NCBI GenBank assembly: GCA_963969495.1
Contig: OZ018318.1
Location: 102,500,141 to 102,564,140, forward strand
Direction of reading: 5' to 3'
Length of the DNA stretch: 64,000 bases
Origin: Ceratothoa steindachneri
Lineage: Eukaryota; Arthropoda; Malacostraca; Isopoda; Cymothoidae
Both the position numbers and the translations under genes were made by a program. Of this stretch, positions 34,816-45,333 are shown one piece after another (the first letter of the stretch is position 1; the number at the start of each line of letters is the position of its first letter). The notes below the pieces were generated by a model. It ran no database searches, was not told the origin of the DNA, and saw only the letters and a program-made list of their open reading frames with translations.

Positions 34816-36092
34816 TTAGTATTGACTTATTCGTTTGTAAGACGTCTCAGGTGTGTCACGTTTCAGGTTCCAGCAGAAGTCAGCCAGCATAGCAGGGGCT
34901 CCATTTTTCCTCATGCCTGTTTTCCAATGACGCTATATTTTGATGGAACCTCTCCCCATGTTCATCACTCACATCTCCTGCATTCTCTGTGAAGAAGGAC
35001 AGATGAAAATGAAGAAAGTGAATCTTCAGTGACATATTGCATCCGAGATCTTGGTAGCACTTGATTAGGCTCTCCACTATACGCTCTCGTTGGGCCCCTT
35101 TGTGCTTTGCAAGAAGACCTTTCCATACATCTTCGAATGCATGCCAGACCACTAGCTCAATTTCATCCATTGTCGCCACGAAGTCCTCATCAGCTATATG
35201 TTGACGGATCTGAGGGCCTACGAATATGCCTTCTTTAATCTTGGTGTTACTTATTTTAGTGAAAATCGCTTTGAAGTACTGGAAACATGGCTTGTTATGT
35301 GGCAGTGCTTTGATAAATTGCTTCATTAGGTCTAGTTTTATATGCAGTGGTGGCCAATGATTTTCTCCTTCTTAACTACTGGCTCATGAATATTATGGCA
35401 TCCAGGCATCATAGTTTCCCTGAGATGACCATTCTGAGCGCACATAATTTTCTGATCTGGCCCTACCGTCCCACTTGCCAAGGAAGCACATAAACTGGGT
35501 GAATCCAATTTGTATCTTATTAAGTAGGGCTACTACTTTAAAGTCCGCATAAATTAGCCACTCATGCTCCTGAGTGAGCAACTGGAACTGAAGGAATGGT
35601 GTTCTCAATGTGCAACAGAACCGCTTTTATGCTGTAAAGGGATACATCTATGAATAACCTCCACTCATTTGGTTCATAGGTCAGCTTCAGGCTATTGAAT
35701 AGGCCACTGATATCATTACAATAGATCAAGTTGTGTTCAAAAGTGAAGAATTTCTGTAGATCTGCAGAACGCTTCCTAAATACTGTAATTCGAGCATTTT
35801 CATCCAACAGGTTCCATTGTTGCAGACCTGAGGCCAGGAGTTCACTCTGTTGCTTAGTAAGTGTTAGATCATGAACGAGATCATTGAGTTTCGGTTGGAT
35901 GATGAGGGGTGGTTTCTTATCAGATTCAAGCTGTGCCACATATGCTGTATCTTGAGATTCTGAATCGTCTGAGTTGCTCGGGGCATCGCTTGGTAGTTCA
36001 GAGGGCGGCTGTGGTACAGGCTGTGTCGAACTGGGCGAATAGCAGACTGAAGATTTGGGTACCTGATTGATTTCTTGCCTTTTTTGTTGCGA
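34816..36092 (-). pseudogene. copy of a multicopy arthropod gene family of unknown function
   Basis: Reading from 36092, pieces in three or more frames form one protein-like chain. It has an acidic linker (PSELPSDAPSNSDDSESQD), then LNDLVHDLTLTKQQSELLAS, then EWRLFIDVSLYSIKAVLLH and QEHEWLIYADFKVVALL. It continues GFTQFMCFLGKWDGRARSE, PPLHIKLDLMKQFIKALP, KIKEGIFVGPQIRQHIADE, SLKIHFLHFHLSFFTENAGD, VSDEHGERFHQNI and MLADFCWNLKRDTP, ending at TAA 34816-34818. I recognise this as a family found in many copies in arthropod and some other invertebrate genomes, usually listed as uncharacterised. The CFLC-W--RAR and HGERFHQ blocks suggest a mobile-element origin, but I cannot name a class. The frame opens right after a pyrimidine tract and AG on the - strand, so 36092 may be a splice acceptor; the usual N-terminal Cys-rich part was not found. 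At least three frameshifts and a deletion of about 20 residues after VPVAHS make it dead. Confidence 0.8.
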
Positions 36093-36579
36093 CTTGAAGT
36101 GAAATAAAATAAAATAAAATCAGACTAAAAATGGATATTAAATATTAAATAAAAAAGTAAAATTAGGAAGCATTTATAGTAAGTTACGTAAGAGTTACCA
36201 GGGATTTGGACCCATATAACTAAAAAAATATTGAGTATACTTTCATAAATTTCAAAGGTTAGGTTGACAAATACCTTAGGAAGACCACATTGAAATTATA
36301 TCAAAATCCGTTTGTAACTTTTAGAGTTGTCCGTTTCGGCCCAATCCTGTTTGCATTCAATCCCTTCAATCCCATCAGTGTATTTATTGTAAGTAAGATG
36401 GTAATTTACGAGAAACTGGAGGGTCGCAGAAAGAGACGGTTGTTATATTCGTGATTTACGCAAAAAATATCCACAGAAAAGGTTATTCTGATTTCGGTTC
36501 TTTTGTTTTCATTGTGTACAGTGTAATTTAAGGTTAAATATTATTGACATAGACAATCAGAAGTTCAGTAATTTTGAGA
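36093..36579. other. unassigned AT-rich sequence
   Basis: Includes a short (AAAAT)n run at 36103-36120. It would hold the intron and first exon if the neighbouring pseudogene kept them, but no Cys-rich coding piece was found. Confidence 0.4.
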
Positions 36580-38880
36580 AGGGACTTCTTATAATCAAAA
36601 TTCTTGCAATGGAAAATTTTAGGTGAGTACTATTGATAGAGAGAATTTTAGGTATTATCTCTAATTCAGTGAGAATCTAAGAATTTTGGGTTCAGTATTC
36701 TCCACATTAACAGTTTTAAGTTCAATATTTTCACAATAATAATTTTAGATTCAGTATTCTCCACATTAAGAATTTTATGTTCAGCATTCTACGCATTAAC
36801 AGTTTTAGATTAAGTATTTTCAACGATAATAATTTTAGGTTCAGTATTTTCCACATTAAGAATTTTAGGTTCAGTTTTCTCCGCATTGAGAATTTTAGGT
36901 TCAGTTTTCTCCACATTAAGAATTTTAGGTTCAGTTTTTCCACATTAAGAATTTTAGGTTTAGTTTTCTCCACATTAAGAATTTTAGGTTCAGTTTTCTC
37001 CATATTAAGAATTTTAGGTTCAGTATTCTCCACATTAAGAATTTTATGTTCAGCATTCTACGCATTAACAGTTTTAGATTAAGTATTTTCAACGATAATA
37101 ATTTTAGGTTCAGTATTTTCCACATTAAGAATTTTAGGTTCAGTTTTCTCCATATTAAGAATTTTAGGTTCAGTATTCTCCACATTAAGAATTTTATGTT
37201 CAGCATTCTACGCATTAACAGTTTTAGATTAAGTATTTTCAACGATAATAATTTTAGGTTCAGTATTTTCCACATTAAGAATTTAAGGTTCAGTTTTCTC
37301 CGCATTGAGAATTTTAGGTTCAGTTTTCTCTACATTAAGAATTTTAGGTTCAGTATTCTCCACATTAAGGATTTTAGGTTCAGAGTTCTACACATTAACA
37401 GTTTTAGGTTCAGTATTTTCAACGATAATAATTTAGGTTCAGTATTTTCCACATTAAGAATTTGAGGTTCAATTTTCTCCACATTAAGAATTTTAGGTTC
37501 AGTATTCTCCACATTAAGGATTTTAGGTTCAGAGTTCTACACATTAACAGTTTTAGGTTCAGTATTTTCAACGATAATAATTTAGGTTCAGTATTTTCCA
37601 CATTAAGAATTTGAGGTTCAATTTTCTCCACATTAAGAATTTTAGGTTCAGTTTTCTCCACATTAAGAATTTTAGGTTTAGTTTTCTCCACATTAAGAAT
37701 TTTAGGTTCAGTTTTCTCCATATTAAGAATTTTAGGTTCAGTATTCTCCACATTAAGAATTTTATGTTCAGCATTCTACACATTAACAGTTTAAGGTTCA
37801 GTATTTTTAACGATAATAATTTTAGGTTCAGTATTTTCCACATTTAGAATTTTAGTTTCAGTTTTCTCCACATTGAGAATCTTAGGTTCAGTTTTCTCCA
37901 CATTAAGAATTTTAGGTTCAGTATTCTCCTCATTAAGGATTTTAGGTTCAGCATTCTACACATTAACAGTTTTAGGTTCAATATTTTCAACGATAATAAT
38001 TTAGATTCAGTATTTTCCACATTAAGAATTTTAGGTTCAGTTTTCTCCACATTAACAATTTTAGGTTCAGTATTTCCACATTAGGAATTTTAGGTTTAGT
38101 TTTCACCACATTAAGAATTTTAGGTTCAGTATTCTCTACATTAAGAATTTTATGTTCAGCATTCTACACATTAATAGTTTTAGGTTCAGTATTTTCCACG
38201 ATAATAATTTTAGGTTCAGTATTTTCCACATTAAGAATTTTAGGTTCAGTTTTCTCCACATGGAGAATTTTAGGTTCAGTTTTCTCCACATTAAGAATTT
38301 TAGATTCAGTATTCTCCACATTAAGAATTTTAGGTTCAGCATTCTACGCATTAACAGTTTTAGATTCAGTATTTTCAACGATAATAATTTTAGGTTCAGT
38401 ATTCTCCACATTAAGGATTTTAGGTTCAGCATTCTACACATTAACAGTTTTAGGTTCAGTATTTTCAACGATAATAATTTAGGTTCAGTATTTTCCACAT
38501 TAAGAATTTTAGGTTCAGTTTTCTCCACATTAGGAATTTTAGGTTCAGTTTTCTCCACATTAAGAATTTTAGGTTGTTTTCTCCACATTAAGAATTTTAG
38601 GTCTAGTTTTCTCCACATTAAGAATTTTAGGTTTAGTTTTCTCCACATTAAGAATTTTAAGTTCAGTATTCTCCACATTAAGAATTTTATGTTCAGCATT
38701 CTACACATTAACAGTTTTAGGTTCAGTATTTTCAACAATAATAATTTTAGGTTCAGTATTTTCCAAATTAAGAATTTTAGGTTCAGTTTTCTCCATATTG
38801 AGAATTTTAGGTTTACTATTCTTGATATTCGATATTTTAGATCCATGGGAGATTTTAGGTTCAGATAACATTTGTATGGA
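36580..38880. repeat. 30-bp satellite, 2.2 kb, with variant units in register
   Basis: About 72 units of TTTTAGGTTCAGTWTTCTCC then ACATTAAGAA. Variant units (CAACGATAATAATTTTAGG; GCATTCTACACATTAACAG; TTTTCTCCACATTGAGAA) recur in a fixed order. The CGATAATAAT variant falls near 36824, 37093, 37243, 37423, 37572, 37811, 37991, 38199, 38379, 38469 and 38735, all separated by multiples of about 30 bp. Because 30 is divisible by 3, long frames stay open on both strands (up to 266 codons at 38136-38936 on -). Those are not genes. Confidence 0.97.
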
Positions 38881-38954
38881 TATCTTGAAATCTTCGGAAT
38901 GGTGAAAATTTGGTCTTTATGACAAACACGTGACAAAGGATGAAGTGGAGAGTG

Positions 38955-39080
38955 TTGTTTTATTTACTTAAAACTAAGAGGCGAAACCAACGAAGGCATC
39001 TTTGCCACTTCGTGATAAGAGGTGTGGAGATAAAGTGGTAAAGATGAGAAAAGTGAAAATGTATAGGGCAGGAATCTCCC
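38955..39080 (-). repeat. SINE-like repeat copy (good body and tail)
   Basis: On the - strand: TACATTTTCACTTTTCTCAT, CTTTACCACTTTATCTCCAC, ACGAAGTGGCAAAGATGCC, TTCGTTGGTTTCGCCTCTTA and GTTTTAAGTAAATAAAAC. This is one of the clearest copies of the 3' body and tail. Confidence 0.85.
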
Positions 39081-39384
39081 AACTCCTCTAATTACCAGAC
39101 GCGCGGTTTGGGGCTTGTAGGGCACTTAATCCTTAAGTCGCATTGAAGTGGTGGTAAAATAAATCAAAAGAAGTGGGAATTATCGTGACTGGTAATAATT
39201 GTAGTGGCAAATTTCCGACCCAGGAGGATTTCAAGATTCCGGATGGGGCCTTTAAATGCTCCAGGAACGAATAGGGAAAAATACGCCAATTTAAGCCCCA
39301 TTAGAGGGGGGGTGAACCGGTAAAATAGGTCCTAGGTTTCCCATCCGTTCGTCCCGATTCCCTTTCGTTTCCCGGATTATTATT
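39081..39384. other. unassigned; may hold the 5' part of the previous SINE-like copy
   Basis: GC-richer than the satellites, with GGGGGGG at 39306. No Pol III boxes could be placed with confidence. Confidence 0.35.
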
Positions 39385-39603
39385 ATTTACTTAAGACGAA
39401 GAAGTGGATACCAACGAGGGAACATCTTCCCAAGAAGATGAAGCGAAAATGCGTGGAAGAGAAGTAGGCCCTGATCCTCCTCAGCTGCAGCTGGGTCTTA
39501 ATAAAAGGTGTTCTGGAGGGATTCGAACCAAGGGTCGCGAATGGAAGCTACCCCATCGAAGTCGAGTATCACGACCCTATCCCGCGTCCCACGAGTAACC
39601 ACA
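39385..39603 (-). repeat. SINE-like repeat with tRNA-like head (best copy)
   Basis: On the - strand it starts near 39603 with GGTTACTCGTGGGACGCGG and a TAGGGTCGTGATACTCG segment that could be a weak box A. GACCCTTGGTTCGAATCCC follows, and its GGTTCGAATCC (39519-39529) is an exact box B. Then come CAGCTGCAGCTGAGGAGGAT, the body (TTCCACGCATTTTCGCTTCA; GATGTTCCCTCGTTGGTATC) and the tail CTTAAGTAAATAATAATAAT. Head, body and microsatellite-like tail in this order are the layout of a tRNA-derived SINE. Its box A is poor, and box B is visible only in this copy. Confidence 0.7.
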
Positions 39604-39739
39604 CGCGATGTAGCTTAACTTTGCTCAACGTGTGGAAGATGGGTTTGCCCTTAGGGTTAGTGGGAAGCAAAATCATGATGGGAGAGGAGGAGGTGAAATG
39701 TTGTGGTGGAAGAGAGCTTGTTTGGAAGGAATGGAGAAA
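39604..39739. other. unassigned spacer
   Basis: Purine-rich on the + strand. No recognised feature. Confidence 0.35.
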
Positions 39740-39998
39740 AATATTATTAATTTCATTATTATTATGTATCTTTTTATTATTGTTGTCGTTATTATTATTG
39801 GTATTATTATTATCATTATTGCTATTATTAGTTATTATTATTGTTATTATCATTATTATTATTATAACTGTTATTATTATTAGTATTGCTATTATTATTA
39901 TTGTTATTATTATTATATTACTACTACATTATTTTATTGTATTTATTATTATAACATTATTTTATTATTATCGCAACATCATCATTATTATTATTTAT
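39740..39998. repeat. (TTA)n-type microsatellite, imperfect, ~260 bp
   Basis: Mostly ATT/TTA triplets with TTG, ATC and ACT interruptions. It adjoins the 3' end of the SINE-like copy at 39999-40110, so it is best read as that element's expanded tail. The open frames of Ile, Leu and Val codons inside it are by-products. Confidence 0.95.
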
Positions 39999-40110
39999 TG
40001 AATAAGAAGCGAAAATCCACGAGGAAATTTGCGGCGGAAAGTTTATGAGAGATTCGTAACAAAAGTGATGAAGTGAGGGAAAGTTAAATTATGTGGAAGG
40101 TACAGACTGG
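39999..40110 (-). repeat. SINE-like repeat copy with expanded ATT tail
   Basis: On the - strand: CCTTCCACATAATTTAACTT, TCCCTCACTTCATCACTTTT, TTTCCTCGTGGATTTTCGCT, TCTTATTCAATAAATAATAA, then the long ATT tract. Block order agrees with the other copies. Confidence 0.8.
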
Positions 40111-40529
40111 GCGCATCAGTATTTTGAGGTCATTGTGTAGGAATAATCTTGAGAATCCTTAAAACTCGCCTATTCAATGAATCCGCCTCAATAACTCCTT
40201 CAATTCTGGGCCTGAGCGTTGGCATGTCCGAATCAGGTGATCTTTATCAATTTCGGACATAGTCTTTGTCATGCGGATGTCAATGAAAGACCCCCTAAAC
40301 TCCACCTTTACCTTTTAATTGGCCCTCGCCAGGCCAAACCAACCGGTTCGTCTCGAGGCTGAGCTCGCTGGTGCACAGAGTAGCAAATCTCAGTCTCGAT
40401 TCAACGCCGCCTTGTTCCGGGTGTCTCTTTTTTCATCCCCACTTCCATGTGTTACTTCGTATCTCTTGTAAAATACCATGGGGCCATTTAACTCCCCCCT
40501 GCAGAAATTAAGTAAAGAGTTCTTTTATA
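40111..40529. other. unassigned, GC-richer
   Basis: Contains a short inverted repeat TGTCCGAA/TTCGGACA at about 40227-40260. No coding motif recognised. Confidence 0.4.
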
Positions 40530-41554
40530 CTATGTCCTTTTCTTAAAACTCCAATCTCGAGCAAGGAAATAACGTAGTGATCCTACTTCAAATCGGACAC
40601 CCTTTGACAGTGGACTTGAGAGATTGATTGGTGTTAAGAGAATGTTAATTGACCTCTCGACGACGCACCGTATGTAATAGTCCCGTGGATTGAGGTCGGG
40701 TGAGCTAGGAGGCCATGTGTCTGGGTGAACATGGTCGTGGACATTGACACGCATCCAAGCTTGGGTTTTGTTCTAGCCTTATGAGATGGTGCAGAGTTTT
40801 GTTGGAAGATGTAAGGTCTTCCGTTGCGTAATCTGTCCATCCAGGGCATCACAACCTTCTCCAAAACCTCTGCGTTGGTAGCAACATTGACTCTTAAGCC
40901 CTGTGAAAAAAAAGGAGAGGGCGTGACATCTCCCTCACTGCTAACGACCCACAGAACCATTACAGTTGCTGAAAACTTGGCCTACATTAGAGTTGGAACC
41001 TCGCTTGGCATTCTGCATAACCATATACCATTCCTTTGGTTTACCTTTTGGTCCTGGTCGAAGTTTTTCTTGTCAGAGAAATAAACAAAGCATTCCAGTT
41101 TCTTTAAGTTGTAACGTGGAGAGGAAGCGCTTTGAACGGATCAAACGATTCTCTTTCGTCTCACCTGATATGAACTGACCTCTCCCCATCGCCAACGACT
41201 TGGAACAGATATCTTGATGCACATCTCTTCTGATGGTGCATTTTGAAAGATTGAAGTCCTTTACAATGGTTCTAATCGACTTTCTGGTGTTTTCTTGATT
41301 TTTCCTGTACTATCTGCACATATCCTTGGGTTCTGATGGTATTAGAACACTTTGCATGTGTTTGGAGTTTAGCTGCTAATGTTGGATCCTCATCAGCAGC
41401 TTCCGGGTCTTTTCTAACTTTGCAACGAAGGATCGGGCGACTTTTCATGTTTCCTCACTTTGTTATTCATTATTAATTCTAATAAGAAATAAAAAAAATA
41501 GTTCTAAGAAAGTTAGAGCTATTCAAAGTGATGTTAAAATACTGACACACCCTG
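40530..41554 (-). mobile_element. mariner/Tc1-superfamily transposon, heavily decayed
   Basis: The 5' end is at 41554, next to TA at 41555-41556, and reads inward CAGGGTGTGTCAGTATTTTA, a typical mariner terminal repeat. A decayed transposase follows. The 3' terminal repeat was not found, and the left boundary is set only by the last recognisable 3' sequence near 40530. Confidence 0.8.
40590..41460 (-). pseudogene. mariner/Tc1 transposase, many stops and frameshifts
   Basis: The N-terminal part, about 41460-41200, is nearly unreadable. Then, in shifting frames, come SDKKNFDQDQKVNQRNGIW (first catalytic Asp block, normally TDEKNF), AKFSATVMVLWVVSSEGDV, LRVNVATNAEVLEKVVMPW, GRPYIFQQNSAPSHKA and HGLLAHPTSIHG, with another frame giving WPPSSPDLNPRDYY (third Asp). 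In the second block the usual QQDSAPSH has become QQNSAPSH, so the catalytic Asp is replaced by Asn. The gene is clearly inactive. Confidence 0.85.
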
Positions 41555-41556
41555 TA

Positions 41557-43055
41557 CTTTCGACACTCGAGATAAGGAGGGCGCCCAACTCTCCCAAACA
41601 TGCACGAATGAACACATGAAAAGGTTACAATCCAATGAAGGAATTCAAATGGGAAAGTTGGGACAACACAAATTGAATTAAATAAATTGAATAATAACAA
41701 ACCCCCATAACACTAGTTCTTTTTAGCATCATTAACGCCACCATTGTCAACTTCGTAATGACAGCGAGAAATCAGCTGATTTGAGAGCGCCTGACGGTAC
41801 CCAGCCAGTTTCTACACATCGGAACAGTGAGTCTGCCTCACGCACCCTTCGCTCCGCCCCACTCTACAATCCAAAGGTGGAGTATCAGAGCTGAACAGTA
41901 CAAGCCGACAGTTCTTTTCTAACCCTTGAGTCGTGAGTTTGTGCTTCATTCTTCTCGTGGGCTTCGCCATTCAAGCCGCCTCCCTTTCTTTCATGGAGAA
42001 AATAACAAAATATTAATGAATTCAATTTTAATAATTGGTGCGCTCATTAGTTTTAACGAGTCAGTATGTAATTTCGAATTTATACTAATGTAGATTACTT
42101 TAATTAGGGCAAGTTAAGCGTTAATTTACTATATACATTAAATCACGTGCCTATTTCTCAATTAAATTGCTCGACCTACTGCTAAATTTATTCGGTAAGT
42201 AGTATGCACTGAGAGCGTAGGCTTTTATACTGTATTGGCGAGGGGTATTTTCGGGTAGCACGTTTCGGCTATAAACTACAATGATAAGTCAAAGGTCAGC
42301 CATACTATGTATTAGAGACTTTTGAAAGCCACGTTATTCATAAACCATTAACGTTTAAGTAGAATTAAAGGTTTCTGGATAGCTGTATTTGCCCACACGC
42401 AAATGGTATTAGACTGGGTATTTTGGTACCGGTATTTTTACCTTCGAAGGCAATAGAAAAAGCTTTGTAATTGACTTTTTTTTTACATAAGCTTTATAAT
42501 TGGAGATTGCTTTTATCTACATTAGTTAAACTCGTTGCCAATTTGTAAGCTTTACGTGCATTGTGGCTTAATTATCCTCGATAGTTTTGTGATTTAGTTG
42601 GTTCCCAAATTATTCTTGCATAACTGCGTCATTGGTGGGATAGATTGGGTTTAATATCCACTTCTTACACCAACTGAGCCTTCTAACTTTACGCCCTCAG
42701 ATTTAAACTTGTACATAACTTATTCATGCGCGCTGAACGAAAAATAAAAAAAAGCATATACAATTTTGGCTCGGGGAGGGGGGGAATCTGCGCCGAGAAG
42801 CTCATCTTAAACTTCACCACTTTCAGTACAAACAGCTTTTCGCTTTTTTCTCTAAATGCCTTGTTGGTTCCGCTAATTTCCGTCGACGCACAACACACAA
42901 GAAAACGATTGTAACCACAAGAGAGAAAAAAAAATATGGCTATTCTAGCCATTGGAGGGGAGGGGCTAATTTTTTTTTCAACTTTAAGTATATTAAACTT
43001 ATATAAATTAACTTAACCTAGAAACTAACTTTAAAGAAAGTTTTTTAAAAAAGGC
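41557..43055. other. unassigned, no gene recognised
   Basis: 1.5 kb, GC-richer at 41760-41990 and AT-rich after that. The opposing frames at 42689-42952 and 42726-42914 have no recognisable domain. No repeats seen. Confidence 0.45.
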
Positions 43056-43135
43056 TAAAATCTAGCCAAAAAGACCCCTGCCAAGATATCGTGCGGAGCT
43101 CTCATTGGAAATTACCCAGAATATTACTTGGATAG
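43056..43135. repeat. old dispersed repeat, copy 1 of a pair
   Basis: CTAAAATCTAGCCAAAAAG, AAGATATCGTGCGGAGCTC and TTGGAAATTACCCA match 45334-45410 with about 80 percent agreement by eye. Class unknown. Confidence 0.6.
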
Positions 43136-44904
43136 ATAATCAACAGATAGATAATTAAACAACTTTTAAAGTAGTCACTGACTGCGTTGGTGGGGATAGT
43201 GCTAAGTCAAATTAGTACCAGGATTAAATTCTATTAAAATTATTAAATTGTGGTTATATTTTGATTAAATTTAATACTTTTTGGTAACTTGCTGTATTAA
43301 TAATGATTTCGCTGAACTTGCCTAGAATCCCCCAGCTACAACTGTAACCTTGGAGCTCACTCGGTCCCACTGGTCGCAATTTTGCACCCTCCGGCCCCCT
43401 AATACCTGTAGGAGGAGCAGATTATATATATCTTTGCCATCAATGCGCATGGCATTGTTCTCGTCACCCCTCCCTCCCATTGCTTATCGCTCTGAATGAT
43501 TAATTATTTTGCCTTTTTTTATTAAATGAGATTTTTAATTAAAAAAGTTATTAGATGAGGTTATTTTTCATTGAATTATTAAACCATATTAAAATTTGTC
43601 ATAACATTTTTGTTACTAAATTCGATTTAATTATTTATCAAATTAATTGGATTTAAAAAAAAATAAATGAGCTTGTTAATTAAAATTCGAATAAAGAAGC
43701 CACCATCACTGGTCGGTGCCAAACCACAATACAACCCCCCTTCCCCCCCAGATCCGGCACCCTGCTGCCGCGGGATCTTGTCCGTGTTGCGAGGGACGAA
43801 TGGCGCCAGCTACCTATTTGTTGTTTGTTTTTTTTCTTGGTAACCCCCCCCCCCCGTCACCCCCAATTGATTGAAACTCAGGATCATCGTAGGGTGGTTT
43901 CCCCCCCAGTGATAAACCCCACATGAGCAATTCCCTTAAATTTACTCCAAAAAGGTGGAACATATTGGAACAAAGACGAAATATTTTGCGTTCCATTGTT
44001 CGCGCCGCTGATCTTCATGTTTACCTTTTTTTTTAATGTCTACTATTTTTACAAAATTTCGGGTGTTTAACCCTCCCCCCATTTCTCAATTTCGATTTTA
44101 CTCCTTTTCAAATTTAAGGTTAATATAGCAGAAGTTGCAACCCTTAACCAAGAGCCCAAAATACAGTTATTATGTATAATAGGTGTCAACCATTAGATTA
44201 AAATCAGGCCCATTTTTATGTGCTGAAGCCAAATCTGTTATCCATTTGTTGTGCAAATGGTTCATTTTGTAAAAATCGCTACCTATTTGCAATTGCTATT
44301 TTGTTTATAAACAAGCTTCGTTTCGTATGTGTGTTGTCTTTTTCCCTATGACGTTATTTTAATTTCCTTCGTGTATCATTTTAGGTTCCAATATTTTTTT
44401 CTCATGACATCATTTTAAGTTCATTTTAGGTTAGTTTTGGTTATCATTAAAATTAAGCATTACCCCAAATACCTTGCATTCGGTTTATTTCGTGGTGCAA
44501 ATTCTTTAACATTTCGTGCATCTCTGATTGTGGGTTCTTGGAATCTGCTAGCTTAACTCCGACGTGGGAGCCTGCCTTTTATCTAGTTGTTTTTTGGGGC
44601 GCTTACAATAAATACGTGATTTACCATCTTTTTTGAACTAGTTTTATCTTAAGGTTGTAACATAACTAGGTTAAGTGATGTTAGGTTCTCTGATTCTATG
44701 AATGATGTTGATTATTTTCCGCTAAATATTAAAAAATATTTTATTGTGTTCTCATTTTTTACTTTTAACATGCTTTTTCTTTGCTAATAAACTTAAAAAT
44801 CATTTATCTCAATAAATTGTAAAAATCTAGGCAAAAAAGTTGGTAAATCACGCATTGGAAGAGCACCTTGTTTTTCTTTTGTCTCTTTTAAATAGCTTTA
44901 ATCA
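43136..44904. other. unassigned, AT-rich with C runs
   Basis: Several C runs (for example C12-type at 43846-43857). No recognised repeats or coding sequences. The - strand frame 43814-43996 has no known motif. Around 44385-44460 there are TTTTAGGTTC words like the 30-bp satellite core, but without tandem structure. Confidence 0.45.
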
Positions 44905-45063
44905 ATGTATATTGTAGATTAGATCTGACGAACTCCTGTAAAGGGTGACAATGTTGATGACTTTTCTCTGGTAAGAAATCTTTTGTGTGTTGAATGGAAC
45001 AGGAGCTGCCAAGTGTAGGCCATGAATGGTCTTTTGCAGTCTCCTTCTTTTCTTATGTTCTTA
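44905..45063 (+). mobile_element. 5'-truncated CR1 insertion, 159-bp 3' end only
   Basis: Matches the last 159 bp of the CR1 element at 48299-48457 with a single difference (CCTGTAAAG against CCTGCAAAG). It ends in TTCTTATGTTCTTA, the start of the CR1 octamer tail. A dead-on-arrival copy of that element; the near identity implies a recent insertion. Confidence 0.9.
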
Positions 45064-45333
45064 ATGGGCTAGCGATTACGGCGACTTGTTCCTATGTAAG
45101 TTGTCGCAGGAAGAAACAAAGAAAAAAAATGAATGAAGAGTAATTTAATTGTATTTTTAATTTAAACAATTTCCTACAATACGAAGATCATATTTGGGTA
45201 ATTTTTAAGGAGAGTGCCGCACTTTTTTCCTAGCTTTTTTTAGTTTCTAACATTTTTATGTTTCTTTTAAGTTCGTTTTAGGTTGTTGGTTTATATGTTT
45301 AATATACTTACGTTAAGTCGGTGGGTATAATTC
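45064..45333. other. unassigned AT-rich spacer
   Basis: No feature recognised between the truncated CR1 and the next repeat copy. Confidence 0.4.

Noticed and set aside
36731..38936. Long open frames on both strands (up to 266 codons) with repeating Leu-Lys-Phe-Leu-Met or Phe-Ser-Ile-Leu-His peptides
   Set aside because: They lie wholly in the 30-bp satellite. A period divisible by 3 keeps frames open on both strands, and all peptides are translations of one repeat.
39385..39603. A third tRNA gene on the - strand
   Set aside because: Box B is exact, but no acceptor stem or proper anticodon arm can be paired and box A is poor. It fits a SINE head better.
39569..40001. Hydrophobic Ile/Leu/Val-rich frame that looks like membrane segments, and an Asn-rich frame on the other strand
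   Set aside because: Translations of the (TTA)n tract, the tail of a SINE-like copy.
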